Assembly: GCA_914767715.1 (NCBI GenBank)
Contig: OU612071.1
Coordinates: 4,216,001 to 4,280,000 of the forward strand
Reading direction: 5' to 3'
Source: Membranipora membranacea
Lineage: Eukaryota > Bryozoa > Gymnolaemata > Cheilostomatida > Membraniporidae
Length of the DNA: 64,000 nt
Part shown: piece after piece, positions 37,551 to 49,500 of the stretch
Position numbering within the stretch: position 1 is the stretch's first letter
Layout of the letters: every line of letters starts with the position of its first letter
Position numbers and translations under genes: made by a program
The notes under the pieces: generated by a model
What the model was told of the DNA's origin: nothing
Databases searched by the model: none
Seen by the model: the letters and a program-made list of their open reading frames with translations, nothing else

Positions 37551-40500
37551 TTATTTCCTTTTTCTCGCAGATACAGGGCGGTTAGCAGCTTTCCCTCCTC
37601 CATTGAACTTAGCCAGAGCAGCCTCACATGGTCCCATTATGTCCTGTATAATGAAAGGACAAAGAAGTGTAATCAATGAAATGGTTGATATCAGCGATAT
37701 AAGCTCTCATTCACTATGTCTCCAAGTCGATTTCAGGGGTATTCGACATATGGGAATAGACTTTAGATTATCTTCTGATTGCATGATTCTTTTGGGAACA
37801 ATATCGATAGATGAATGGATAGCAACAAAGACCTCAATGCGGCTGACATCATCGTGGAAATTGTAAGCATTCTTCTTTCGAATCGGGAGCAGACAACTCA
37901 CTAGAGGCATGGGCAGTGGTCTGAGTGGACTTTTTACTTTGTCGGTACCCTTCTCTCTGGGTTGTAACTCGTTTTGAGAGTTTTTTTGCGATTTCTAGAT
38001 CAAATTATGCAGAAATATGGAAATGAACAGATTCCAGTGGGAACTGTGTTCTTAAGGTTCCCCCTCTATATTTTTTTGTGGGAACTCAGTTCCCACCAGT
38101 TCCCACTCACTCAGAACACTGGGCATGGGATCATAGTGAGGTGAGGATTGTCTACCTTGAGCATTTGAAATAATGGGATGATTTATCAACAGGCATCAGG
38201 TATTGTGCCAGTGGCCCAGAGAAGTGTGCGTTAAATTCCTAGTTAGATAATGATCTTGAAATTTACATTGTGGTTTGATTCATACAGGTCAATGTTTCGA
38301 TTGTTATCATCTTCCCAAATATTGTTATTTCATTGTGAAAGTAACAAATTACTGGGACAGATTGACAGGGCAGGATTTTTGGAATCCTCCAATTAGATTA
38401 TTCAATGATATCATCCAATGAGATCATTCGATCAGATTATTCGATGCAATCGTCCAATGATATCATTCGATGAATCATCCAATGAGAGAAGACTATACTT
38501 ACATGGTTCTCCTTGAACCTTCTCGTCACATCAGCGAGAACTTTCTCACATTTCAAAGCTTCCATTTCTGATAAAATATCCTCTAAACAAGCGAACAAAT
38601 AACAAAATGAGAGTCAAAAGAACAAAATAAACATAAACATTATAAACTGGCTCAGACAGGTTCGAAAATTCCACTGTGGTAGGGAATGATTAAGAGGGCC
38701 CATACATTAGCTCCTCAGTCTGGACCAGTACTTTCATGACACGCAAGCAATTTGTATTCAATTTGGTTGCATTATTCCCAGGCTACCTGTGAGCCGCTGG
38801 CACCCGAGAGACATAATGCATAAAAATTGGATCAAACCTGAGGTACTGATTCATGATTGGAAAAAGATTTACTTGAATGATAATCGAACAGTCAAATTTG
38901 AATAAAGCAGGATAAAATAATTGCTTGATTTCTTCACCTGGTTACCGTGGTACCAAGTTTTCATTTCCTGTAGTGCACTCGGCACGGACAAGACTAACAT
39001 GTTTCTACGAAGTTCATCTGAACAAAGAGAGACAATATGAGCCATGAATGAAAGACTGTTTGTTCATTGGCCGAAAAATAAGCCAATGCGCTGTCTGTCA
39101 TTGACGCAAGGTCATTGTTGTTTTTAACGACTGAAAATCAGTCAATAATAATTAGATTACTGGACAGGAATATAGTTTGGATTTGAACAAGAGATTTAAA
39201 TCCCACCCGATGGAATTTGAATCTACATTCTCAAAGTGACAGCTCATCCACAAAATTTATGGTGCAATTCCCAACTCAGCTAGCTAAAATAATTACCCAA
39301 AAACTAGTCAAACTAAACTCTACTTTAATAGTTGATCATCTGTGGTTGTTCAATGGTTTAAAAGACAATGCTACTCACCATATTCAGTTAGTTCCATAAA
39401 TAGAGTACAGACATTCTCCACTACCTCCGCGTTATCCTTGTGTTGATTAAATGCATCAATGATTATTGGTATTCCCGCTACGGAATCCCCGTTTGGGAGA
39501 GGGTTGTTCAACACTTTGTATGCGCTCTCCTCTGAAAAAATAAATATTCCAAAGTTTCCAGTACTTTGATAATGTGCTTAATAGAAGGTTTCCGTTGTTA
39601 CTTATAGCAGAGTAGGAACTGCAGCAATAAAGTCAAGGTGAATGTTGACAACTTATATGTTTTGCAGGCGAAATGATTTAACTAATTGTCAATAAAGTGT
39701 AAAATCTTTCACATTTGCTATGATGTGAACAAGCTGCTGACAAGATAAGATAATTCATCAGAAACTATGGAGCTTCATCGGTAGACCACAATTTTTTTGG
39801 GAAGTAATGCTTAAAAGTTTAGCATAGATACTAATGAAAATTGGTTGTTAAAGTGATCGTGAAGGAATCAGGTTTTTAGTATCATTTTGGAGTTCTCAGT
39901 CTAACTTAGAAAACTGCTACTAGGCTCATTAACAACATGTGACCCAGTTTCAACTCATTTTCACTCAAAGTTGACATAAGAAGGTACTAAAAAGTTTCTA
40001 TTTCAATGGTAGTATATACAAAATATTACCTTTTTAGTACCTTCCAATCTCAACTTTCAAAATCAGTTGAAACTGGATCACTGTGAGTAAGCCTTATAGG
40101 ACTGATAGCTCGAGAATGATACCAAAAGTCTGATTCTTTCACCATCACTTTAATTCAGGTAAACAGAATGTAGGAATATTTAACTTATTCTAACCGTCGG
40201 GTTCCACGAGGCTAGCAAGAGCCATACAAGCATTCTTCACTACTTTAGCTTGTTTTGTGTGATCTTTGAGCGCCTGTATTAGATATCCTACACAGTCCAG
40301 GTCTGATACCATCTCCAGGTTATCATCTGTAAATAGCGAAATAACGTATGGATACACCCTATCTGGCGAAGGAAGGAAGGCTGTTGATGGAGGTGGAACT
40401 TCGTTAGGCAGGCAGGATGACCTAGTGGTTGGGATGCAATCTAGACAATCTGAGGAACGCAGGTTCGAATCCCATGTTTATGCCTATGCTGCTAATGGAG

Positions 40501-43500
40501 GCGATACATTAGCGTAGCTTGCCCACTCCTACCTTCAAGGGTACGTTAAGTTGAATTTCATAATATGTACTAAGTAATATATTCCATGTCCTATAAAGAG
40601 AGCATGAGAGCTGCTAATAAAACGTGATTTATTTACCAACTCTTGATGTTCAAATAGCTGAGACTCATTTTTAACATTATTTTCTATAATGAATAATAAT
40701 ATTGTTGTCCGTGAGGGTTGACAATGACTGCACTGATGTGCCAGCTTTGAAAGTGTTTTTCTATAATGAGTATCCCAAATAATTCTCAGATCATAGAATT
40801 CTTGAGTTTTCATAACCAACGACGAGATTTATCGATCAAATAAATTAATCACATCAAGGACTGACTTCAAGTCAAATATCTTTAATTTCAAAGTTCCATA
40901 TCTACCGTACATCAGTGTCCAAGTACCAGAGAAATTACTGTACGGACAGCACATAATGCTTTAGAAAACTTTGTGTGAATGGGTTTCAATTGCATTATTT
41001 ATGTAAAATCTGGCGGCAACCTTAACCCTCCCATATGTCTTGGTACTAATGCGTGTCTTCCTCCCATTCTCCTAGAGACCAACAGGAAATAGTTTGGAAA
41101 AGTTCATATGAAGGGGTGATTGTCATAAGATTATTGGTAAAATCTAGTTACAACATAAAACATCTATATTAATAATGTAGACAAGTTTGCACAAATCTCA
41201 GCAGACCCTTCTTTCACGTTTCTGTCTCTCCTCACGCATTTCAAAGACTACAGAATGACAAAAGCAATGAATGGTCTGGCGGCTAGGATTGCAGTAGTTG
41301 TGCAATATTTTTACATTGGAAAAATTCATAGCTCTTCGGCGTAAATATTATATGTAGCTTTAGCTTTGCCACCCTTTTTCATCAATTACGTCTATGAGGT
41401 TTCAAAACCTAGTGCTGTACCGGCGTAATATGCTACCAATTGATGAAAAACAGCGGAAATTTCTAGCACTGTATATCATTTTAACCAAAAGGTGCTATGA
41501 ATTTATTCAGTGTCAAACCTCATAACTACTGCAGTACTAGCTTCCAGGTTATATAATGCTTTGGTGCTTATGATGTCTTTAATAACACAAATAATCATAC
41601 ATTAACTGACCTTCCATTGAGAGGCTGAGCAGGGCAGCGGCAGCAGTCTCTATAAGGTCAGCATTCTGTGGATGAGCAGACATGGCATTAACTACATCTG
41701 GTAATCCCTTCTCCTCTGTCACTATCTTAGCATTAGCCTCTACAAGTACAAACAACCAATCAAATTAGCCTCTTCAAGTACAAGCAACCAATCAAATTAG
41801 CCTCTTCAAGTACAAGCAACCAATCAAATTAGCATTAGCCTCTATAAGAACAAACAACCAATCAAATTAGCCTCTTCAAGTACAAGCAACCAATCAAATT
41901 AGCCTCTTCAAGTACAAGCAACCAATCAAATTAGCATCAGCCTCTACAAGTACAAACAACCAATCAAATTAGCCTCTACAAGTACAAACAACCAATCGAG
42001 TTACAGGAAGTGCATGAAAGGGCCAATAGGAAACGGTTTTAGCAATCCCACAAAGGGCATTCTATCTACAAGTCTCTCAGAGAACATTCAATCAAACACC
42101 TAGGGTAGTATCAACATAAATTTTCTGAAAAATCTATAAAATTTTAATCATGGTTTCTTATTGCCATTCCGAACTCAATTTATAAAACCGAGTCATGGAA
42201 CCTTTTGGTGCTGTGTATCTTGATTTCTGGTTACTGATGCAGTGTATCTTGATTACTGGTTACAAAGGGGGCATGTATGTAAAAGCAGACTTCAGAAAAT
42301 TTTCAAGTTTTAAAAGGTTGTCAGATTGCCTGATGGTTTGCCATGAATTCCTTCTGAAAGATTAAATTCATAGATCATATTTTACTGAATACCGTTCATA
42401 GCCTCAAAAAAGTTTTTCTCTATGCCACACATAATACCACATCACTCACCGTTTACAGTTAGACTCCAGAGTGCGTTACAGCATGCTGACATAAGTTCAG
42501 CATTACCAGGGTACGCTCTCATAGCAGCTAATATATCCTGAATACCACCACATGAGCCGATAGTCTCAGCTGCTATCTCTGTATCAAAAACAGTTTGGTG
42601 AATCAACAAAACAAACGATTGATAGCAAGAAATTCTCATTTGTTGTAATGAGAGTATCATTACAAAATATACAGATGTCACAGATTAGAAAGGTATGAGT
42701 TTGAACCGGAGATAGCTGACGCTTTTATTGATTACCATAATACAGAAACTGTAGATAAAAACAACAACAGACAACTTGAAAAGTAGGAGTTGTCATGGCA
42801 TGATATGAGAGAAGACAACTTTGACAAAGAGTTTATTTAAGGAAACTTGGTCTATTTTTTAGTCCATCATGAAAGAGCATATTATTTTTTTTTTTTGATC
42901 AAGTTGAAATTAGAAGTAATGGCATGCCCTATTTTGAAAACAACCCAGCGAAACAGGGAACATATATATGTTTGTGCAGAAGGCTTGCTCGGCTCTGCTT
43001 GTTTACTGCCTAGAATCGTGAGATTCTAGCATAAAGACAGTATTGCACATAAAGAGACTTTCTGACTATCTAACTTTGTGACTGAATCCTAATATGAGGT
43101 GTTATAACAGGCAGACAGCCGGCAGGTAGCTGCGCTTAAGTCTTTCGACGTGCGTTTAGGTCACAAGGTCAGTGATTGGGACCAAAAGAAAGTATTGCAC
43201 TTTGCAATTTATAAACTCTTGTTGGGGCTCACACACAGCAATGTTTGAAGAAACTTATATGCGTCTAATTTAAGTCAGTCGGTGACAGTTTGATTGTTAG
43301 GTACATGGTTATCTCCCCCATGACTCACCATCAGAGGAGAGAGCCGTGAGGAGATTAACAGCAGCTTTGAGTAAATCTGGAGAGCTGCTGTGAGCTTTCA
43401 TAGCCAGAGGTACGGCCGATATAACATCTCTACTGTATAATATATCTGTGTCTGCAGCTAGAATATAAGTAAGTCAGAGAAATAAATATACATGGATCGA

Positions 43501-46500
43501 GCAGTGTTATCAGCTGTGGAGCAGCAAAACTCATAAATGATTGGTTAAAACCATTTTAAACCGAATCTCTTTCGGATATTGAAATGTTCTCCCTGTTATA
43601 TTCTTTGTTTTTGTTTGGTGCATATGGTTTGTATCCACCCTATTTGAAGAGGCTCTTTTCTCAGGTGCCTTTGCGGAACAGTGATCCTTAACCATATAGT
43701 GGGTTTAGGAAAACTATATATGACACAGAGGCTGGGGTGATTGGCTAAGGCTACAATGTTGTAAAACTGATTGGGCTCTCCGATGATCCCTGTCAGTGCT
43801 GATTGTATATGTATCAATTCAATATGATATTCATGAATCTGTATTAAAACATTACTCTGCAAACTTAAATTAGTTTTAATAGCAAAGCACAACATATATA
43901 AGGGCATCACACAAACAAACCACTCTTTGTCATGTTTGTGCCATAACTCTCAAGTGTTAGAGAATGCAATGTGTGTTTTGTTGATGGAGTTAGCGATGGT
44001 TTACCTATAATCAGAGACTTGTGCAGACCTGAAATATGGTATTGAATGTAAAGAACATGGTTACGCTGTCAAAAGTTCTAAAAATAAAATAACTTGGAAT
44101 TTATAAACATTTGAACATTGATTGATAAAGAACTGAAACCTTTATTTTTGGTCTGAAATCTCCTATGAACATCTACAATTTGAGAAGGTTACTGTGATTG
44201 AGTAAAATGTGAATATTTTGGCTCTTTTTTCCTTATTTATCTGGTTGGCATGCCAACAATTTCCTATCGCATTATGGGAGCGACACATCTCAGAATCTAG
44301 GAGAAGCTGAATTAGGCTCACTATGAGGTGAGTGTAATTTGACAAACTCAAACCTGTAAAATGGATCAATAAATACGAGGACAACTATTATCAAATCATC
44401 TTATGTTCTAGATGTCCACTGACTATGTTTTAGGATTTTAAAACCTGTAACTAGATTAAATAGAATAAATTAGATTAAATAAATAAAATTAAAAATTAAA
44501 AAAGATCAAAAATAAATAAAAATTCTAAATATTAAAGTATTAAAAAAAGTGCATATTATACTTACCACCGGTGATAAGATTGTTGAGTATTTTACATCCA
44601 AGGATCTGTACATCCTCTGATTTGAGATGATCCTTCATAGCTTTCACAATCATCCTCTTACCGCTGTCCTCAACCTGTGTAGGATAAAATACAATGTGAT
44701 TTATCATATATCACAGGGGGTGGAATTACAGGGGGGTGGAGTAACTGTGGTTGTCTATTTTTTTACAAGTAGGAAACAAATATAACAAATACTCAGCCTT
44801 AGTATTGCCTAGTATGGCGTACAGTGAACAGTCCTCCTTTGCAAACTGACAATAAACTACATTGGTATCATGTCAAGCCAGCTTTGTCAAACAATAACAT
44901 CTACTTTATTGATGGTTTATGCAATAGCATTAGATTTGCTAAATATGTCTGTTTGCCGATCGACACATGCTCGGATAGCATTCAGGTTATGACGTGTTGG
45001 AGGTTCTGTCTTAGAGCTATTCCTATCTTCTCGTCTAAGTGCTCAGACAGCTGCATGTGCAAGTTTGTGGCATTACATTATCAGATATGAGTATAATGTA
45101 ATGCCAAAACTCTCACTTGCGGCCTGCAGGAGGTGGTAAACTGTCCACTTACAAAATATATGATTTCCGACAAATAGAACTCACCGAGTTTTTGTTTGAG
45201 GACTGAGACAACTCCTCGATGTATTTGAACGCTTCCCTCACGCAGTTCTCACTCTGTACATTACCCTTTATATACTCAAACACCGCTGTGTAACCTTTGT
45301 CCTTAGGTACAGGGACTATAATACAAGTAAGCCAGCAAAGGTCAAGGTTGAATGGATATAATTAGGTAAAAAGCTGGAACAGACTTTCAGATTAGTCAAA
45401 GGTTCAATACTGAGCAGAAATCATAGGTTCATAGGTTCATACTTGATATATACACGGGTCATTATTTTATATTATAAACTCTACATGCTTGTTTGGAACT
45501 GCAAAAAAGCCTTCCCCTTGAAAACATCAAATCAAACATTTATTAGCAAGACAAAGCCCTGACATATGATATGCCTGACATAATGATATGCCAGAAGGTG
45601 AATAGGACTTCAATTGCAGCCTTAAATGATGGTTTTTGAAATATTTTGTTTTCTGACTGAAGTCAACTATGCTCTCGCGCTAAAAGGACAATGTGTATTA
45701 ACGATCTAGTAGACCCAGTGGTAGATTTATTTCTCCATAACAATACCTCTGCTGAACGTACATGGAACAGCAGCCAGATTCTCTGGTGGCTGCTCTTCAC
45801 AGTTCAACGAGTTGGGGTTGCCCTTACTTACGTTTGTTCACGTCAGTGAGTGGAGTTGCCCTTACTTACGTTTGTTAACGTCTGTGAGGTCTTTCTTCTT
45901 GCTATCTACCAGAGGAGAGCTACTCAGAGACAGACAATCCTTGATATAAGGAAGCTCAACTAGCTCCACTGCTGTCGGTCTCTGTTTGAAGTTAAGCCTG
46001 AGCATTGTACGGATCACAGAAGCTAAGTCTGCAGAGTATGTCTGTCAAAGGGTAACATATAAAATAGATTGCTGTTTAAATATAAAGGTTTGCTGATGCA
46101 AAACTTGAGATAAGTTGGTTAAAAAGGATTTTTGGGGCAAAGCAACTTGACAGAGTGAAGCCTCTTAGGAATAAAAAATTGGTTCACCAGAGAAAATGCA
46201 ATCGAATTACATTTCAACAAAAACTTAACAGCCACAGATTATTTCTGAACATTAGAAGACTCATACTTGAGAAAAAATCAGGGGAGTCACAGTAACTAAA
46301 AGTAGCGCAAATTATGCTGCCATGACTAAGTCTGGCAGAACGTAGCTTAAAGTGATTGTAAATAAATCTGGTTTCTGGTATAATACTAGAGCTCTCAGTC
46401 TAAGTTAGAATACTGCTGAAGTCCATAAACAGCCTAGTACCTTCTCATCTCAACTGGTTGGGCATCAGCTGAAACTGGGCCACAGGCTGTTCATGAACCA

Positions 46501-49500
46501 AGAGGAATATTATATATTACACAAACTATTAGAGTGATACCAGAAACCTGATTATTTTTATTAATTTTTTAATTTAGCAGTTTAAGCAAACCTTTTTCAC
46601 TTCTTCCAGAGTCTCCTCTAGAGCTGGTGGGCTCTTTTTGATCTCAAACAGTCTGCTTGACATCTGCGCGACATCATAGAACCCACATGTGGCCATCTCT
46701 AGAGCGATACAGCCGGCTGACCAGACATCTGAGCGCTCATCGTACGGACGTTCTAACACCTCAGGGGCCATCCAGTTCATCGAACCTACACATACAGAAA
46801 CATGTTGATTTCATTTACTAACATCATACACTCAGGCAAGCGTGTGCTTAGTGAAGTCTGTAAAGCTCAACAATAAATAATTGAGACTTAAATCTCGAAC
46901 TTGTCAACTAATGGACAGATAAAATGGTAATCTGATCTTCAAAATCAGGTTATGAAATTACTCACTAGGTGATGACATGACGGTAACTACGTAACTACGC
47001 TAGATAATATTATTTTATACCCTGTTTTTGACAAAAACAAGTGACCATGCTGCGATTGCAGCCTCATATCATTAGTTTTGAGCTATACAAAATTCAATGA
47101 GCATATTATTTGGCAGCAGTGGTTTAAGATAAGTCCCCATTTCACGTTACAAAGGGTTAGCGGTTGAGAAATTTTCTCTGTACGCGGACGGAATAACAGT
47201 ACATCAATAAAGCAAACGACATCAGTGACTGTCAATGACCGAGCTGTTCTCATAACTTGATAAAGTCTAAGCTAAAAATAGGTTTGCTGAGACTGGGGCC
47301 GTCGGGCGAGGGGCAAAAGTCTGGGGGGGGGCTCAGACTAGGAGCCAACATGTTTTATAATAATGAATGCTTTGAAAAGATCAGATTCAAATATTTCATA
47401 TCATTAATTATGTATGGCCCACAAACAGCAAAAATAAAAGCTAAACATCGAACCTTTGTTGTTTTAAGGGAGCAAAACACAATAAACCAATAACAGTTAA
47501 AAGTCAGCAACTCGTTGATGAATGCGGAATAAAAACAGGTTAACAAAACAAACATAAAAAGGAAATGAAAGAGGTTTTCTCACTCGTGGATTCTAAAGCT
47601 GCGAAATTGTCAAAAAATATTGAGGTTTGCAATGCCCTTATTCCCAGAACAATACTGGGAAACATGAGGGTTAGCCCTATAATACAACAGGTGTTTGAAA
47701 ATAAGGCTTTTTACATTGAAAAGCAACTTATAGAGCTATATTTTGCGGGTATGCTGTTGCTGCCAATTTTCTTTGATTCAGTATTGTCACCTGAAACCCT
47801 GAGGAGGCAGCAAAATTCGATCAAATTTGTCCTATTTGGAGCTGCATAATTCTGAAGGTAAGGTCGCCAGCTTACCAAAGAAGAGGAGCAACTCCAAATC
47901 CAGGTGAATTGGATGCAAACTCGATGTAGGATCTAATTTTGGTGTGCTAATGAAATAGATTTAGCGGTTTGTGTTAGGAAAACGATGAGTCACTATCACA
48001 AATATGGTAATCAGTTTCAGACCTACCAACTTTCTCTGTAGAACAGAAATGACGACCAAATTAGCAAATTAAACAAGCTGCATGTGAAGGGATCGAAGTT
48101 TATGCTTGTTGAGTTGAGTTAGAATAGGAATTTCAAGTCCTGGCTGAGACTTTGTGATTGTATCTGGTGGTTTATTTTAAGAGAATGAAAGGGATACTCT
48201 GGATAAATTTTGGCAAGTTAAATTACTGGATCAAAAGAACCATGGTTGGGTGCAGCTTGGAAAGCTCTAGGGAACCTCACAATAATGAATGCATTGCGAT
48301 TGATCCAGAATTTGTCTCACCCGAAGATAAACAACAGCATAAAAATTCCTTGATTGTTTTATACTTGTCTCTTCGCAACAGTAAACACTTCATCCTGCAT
48401 ACCTTGGGAGTATTATACTGCATTCGGAATAGATCATCAAGACCTAAGACACCCTCAACATTTTTTAAGAAAATGAGCTTTGTAGCCTTCTTATGCTGGT
48501 AGTTTGAGGGCTCATATGTATGCATGGAGGACTATGTGGTATTCAATCATCTTAACTTACCGACAGTAGTCCTGGTCCTTGTTCTGGCGTCTCCCATAAT
48601 CGTCGCTACTCCGAAATCTCCCAAAGAGATACTCAGGTCCTCCTTCATAAATATGTTACTCGGCTTTAGATCTCTACAGCAAGATATATCAGCAATTTGT
48701 CAATAGCAAGAATAGTTAAGTACTTACATAGATCAGTTTTAGAATTAAGGGTTGATGCAAGGGGGTGGTGTCCCCATCCATCCAGGTATGCACCCCCCCC
48801 CTATATATCATTACCATTAGTTTTCAAAAAATATGGCTAAAATTGATGCATTTTTATTTGTAATCACCACAGGGCTCCATCAGCCGAGGCGCCACCCCTA
48901 TGACCCCCAGCCTGGTTGGCATCCCCCTACTTTATATTTCCACTTCTAACACTGTACATAATAATTAATCCACGGGTTTCTTTACACCCGATAGATTCAA
49001 ACTGCAAATGAAGTGATATTAGCGCTTTAGTTTTGGCGTCAAACCTGATAAATCACTGTGGAGATCAACATACAAAACCGACCTTACTGATTTATACAGA
49101 ATAATCAGGTGGGCCCAAAAATATTCAGAGGTGCCATAAATCCTTATTTAAAGGTTGTGATGCCACCATAAACTAGAGTCATTGACCTGTGAGGGCATGT
49201 ATGAACTTTTTAGGTATGCAGCAAACCCGGACAAACGCAAAATACCCACCTGGCAGTAACATATTAATATGCGCTGATAACAGAAGGTGGAGTGTGCTCT
49301 CTTATTTAGGTTTATCACACACTGATCACATTTACTATTGCATGTATATCTCTGATCAATAGAGAGTGAGTTAATTCACTTAGTAAGAGTACCATCACAT
49401 GGAATTTGGCGTGGCAATCCGTGTTCAATTTTATTAAGTAGGGGTGGGTACATTTAAGGTACTGCTACTAAATTGACTCTAACAATCAGAGATACACATG

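Noticed and set aside
38938-38945. Alternative donor (GTGAAG) eight bases beyond STKLD1 exon 17
   Set aside because: It leaves a phase that meets a stop in exon 18, whereas GTAACC at 38945-38940 keeps the frame.
40407-40484. Possible functional tRNA gene because of a perfect B-box
   Set aside because: T stem and acceptor stem do not pair properly, so I call it a tRNA-derived repeat.
47565-47849. Plus-strand 94-codon ATG frame inside an STKLD1 intron
   Set aside because: No family similarity, no splice signals that extend it, and antisense to the host gene; most likely chance.
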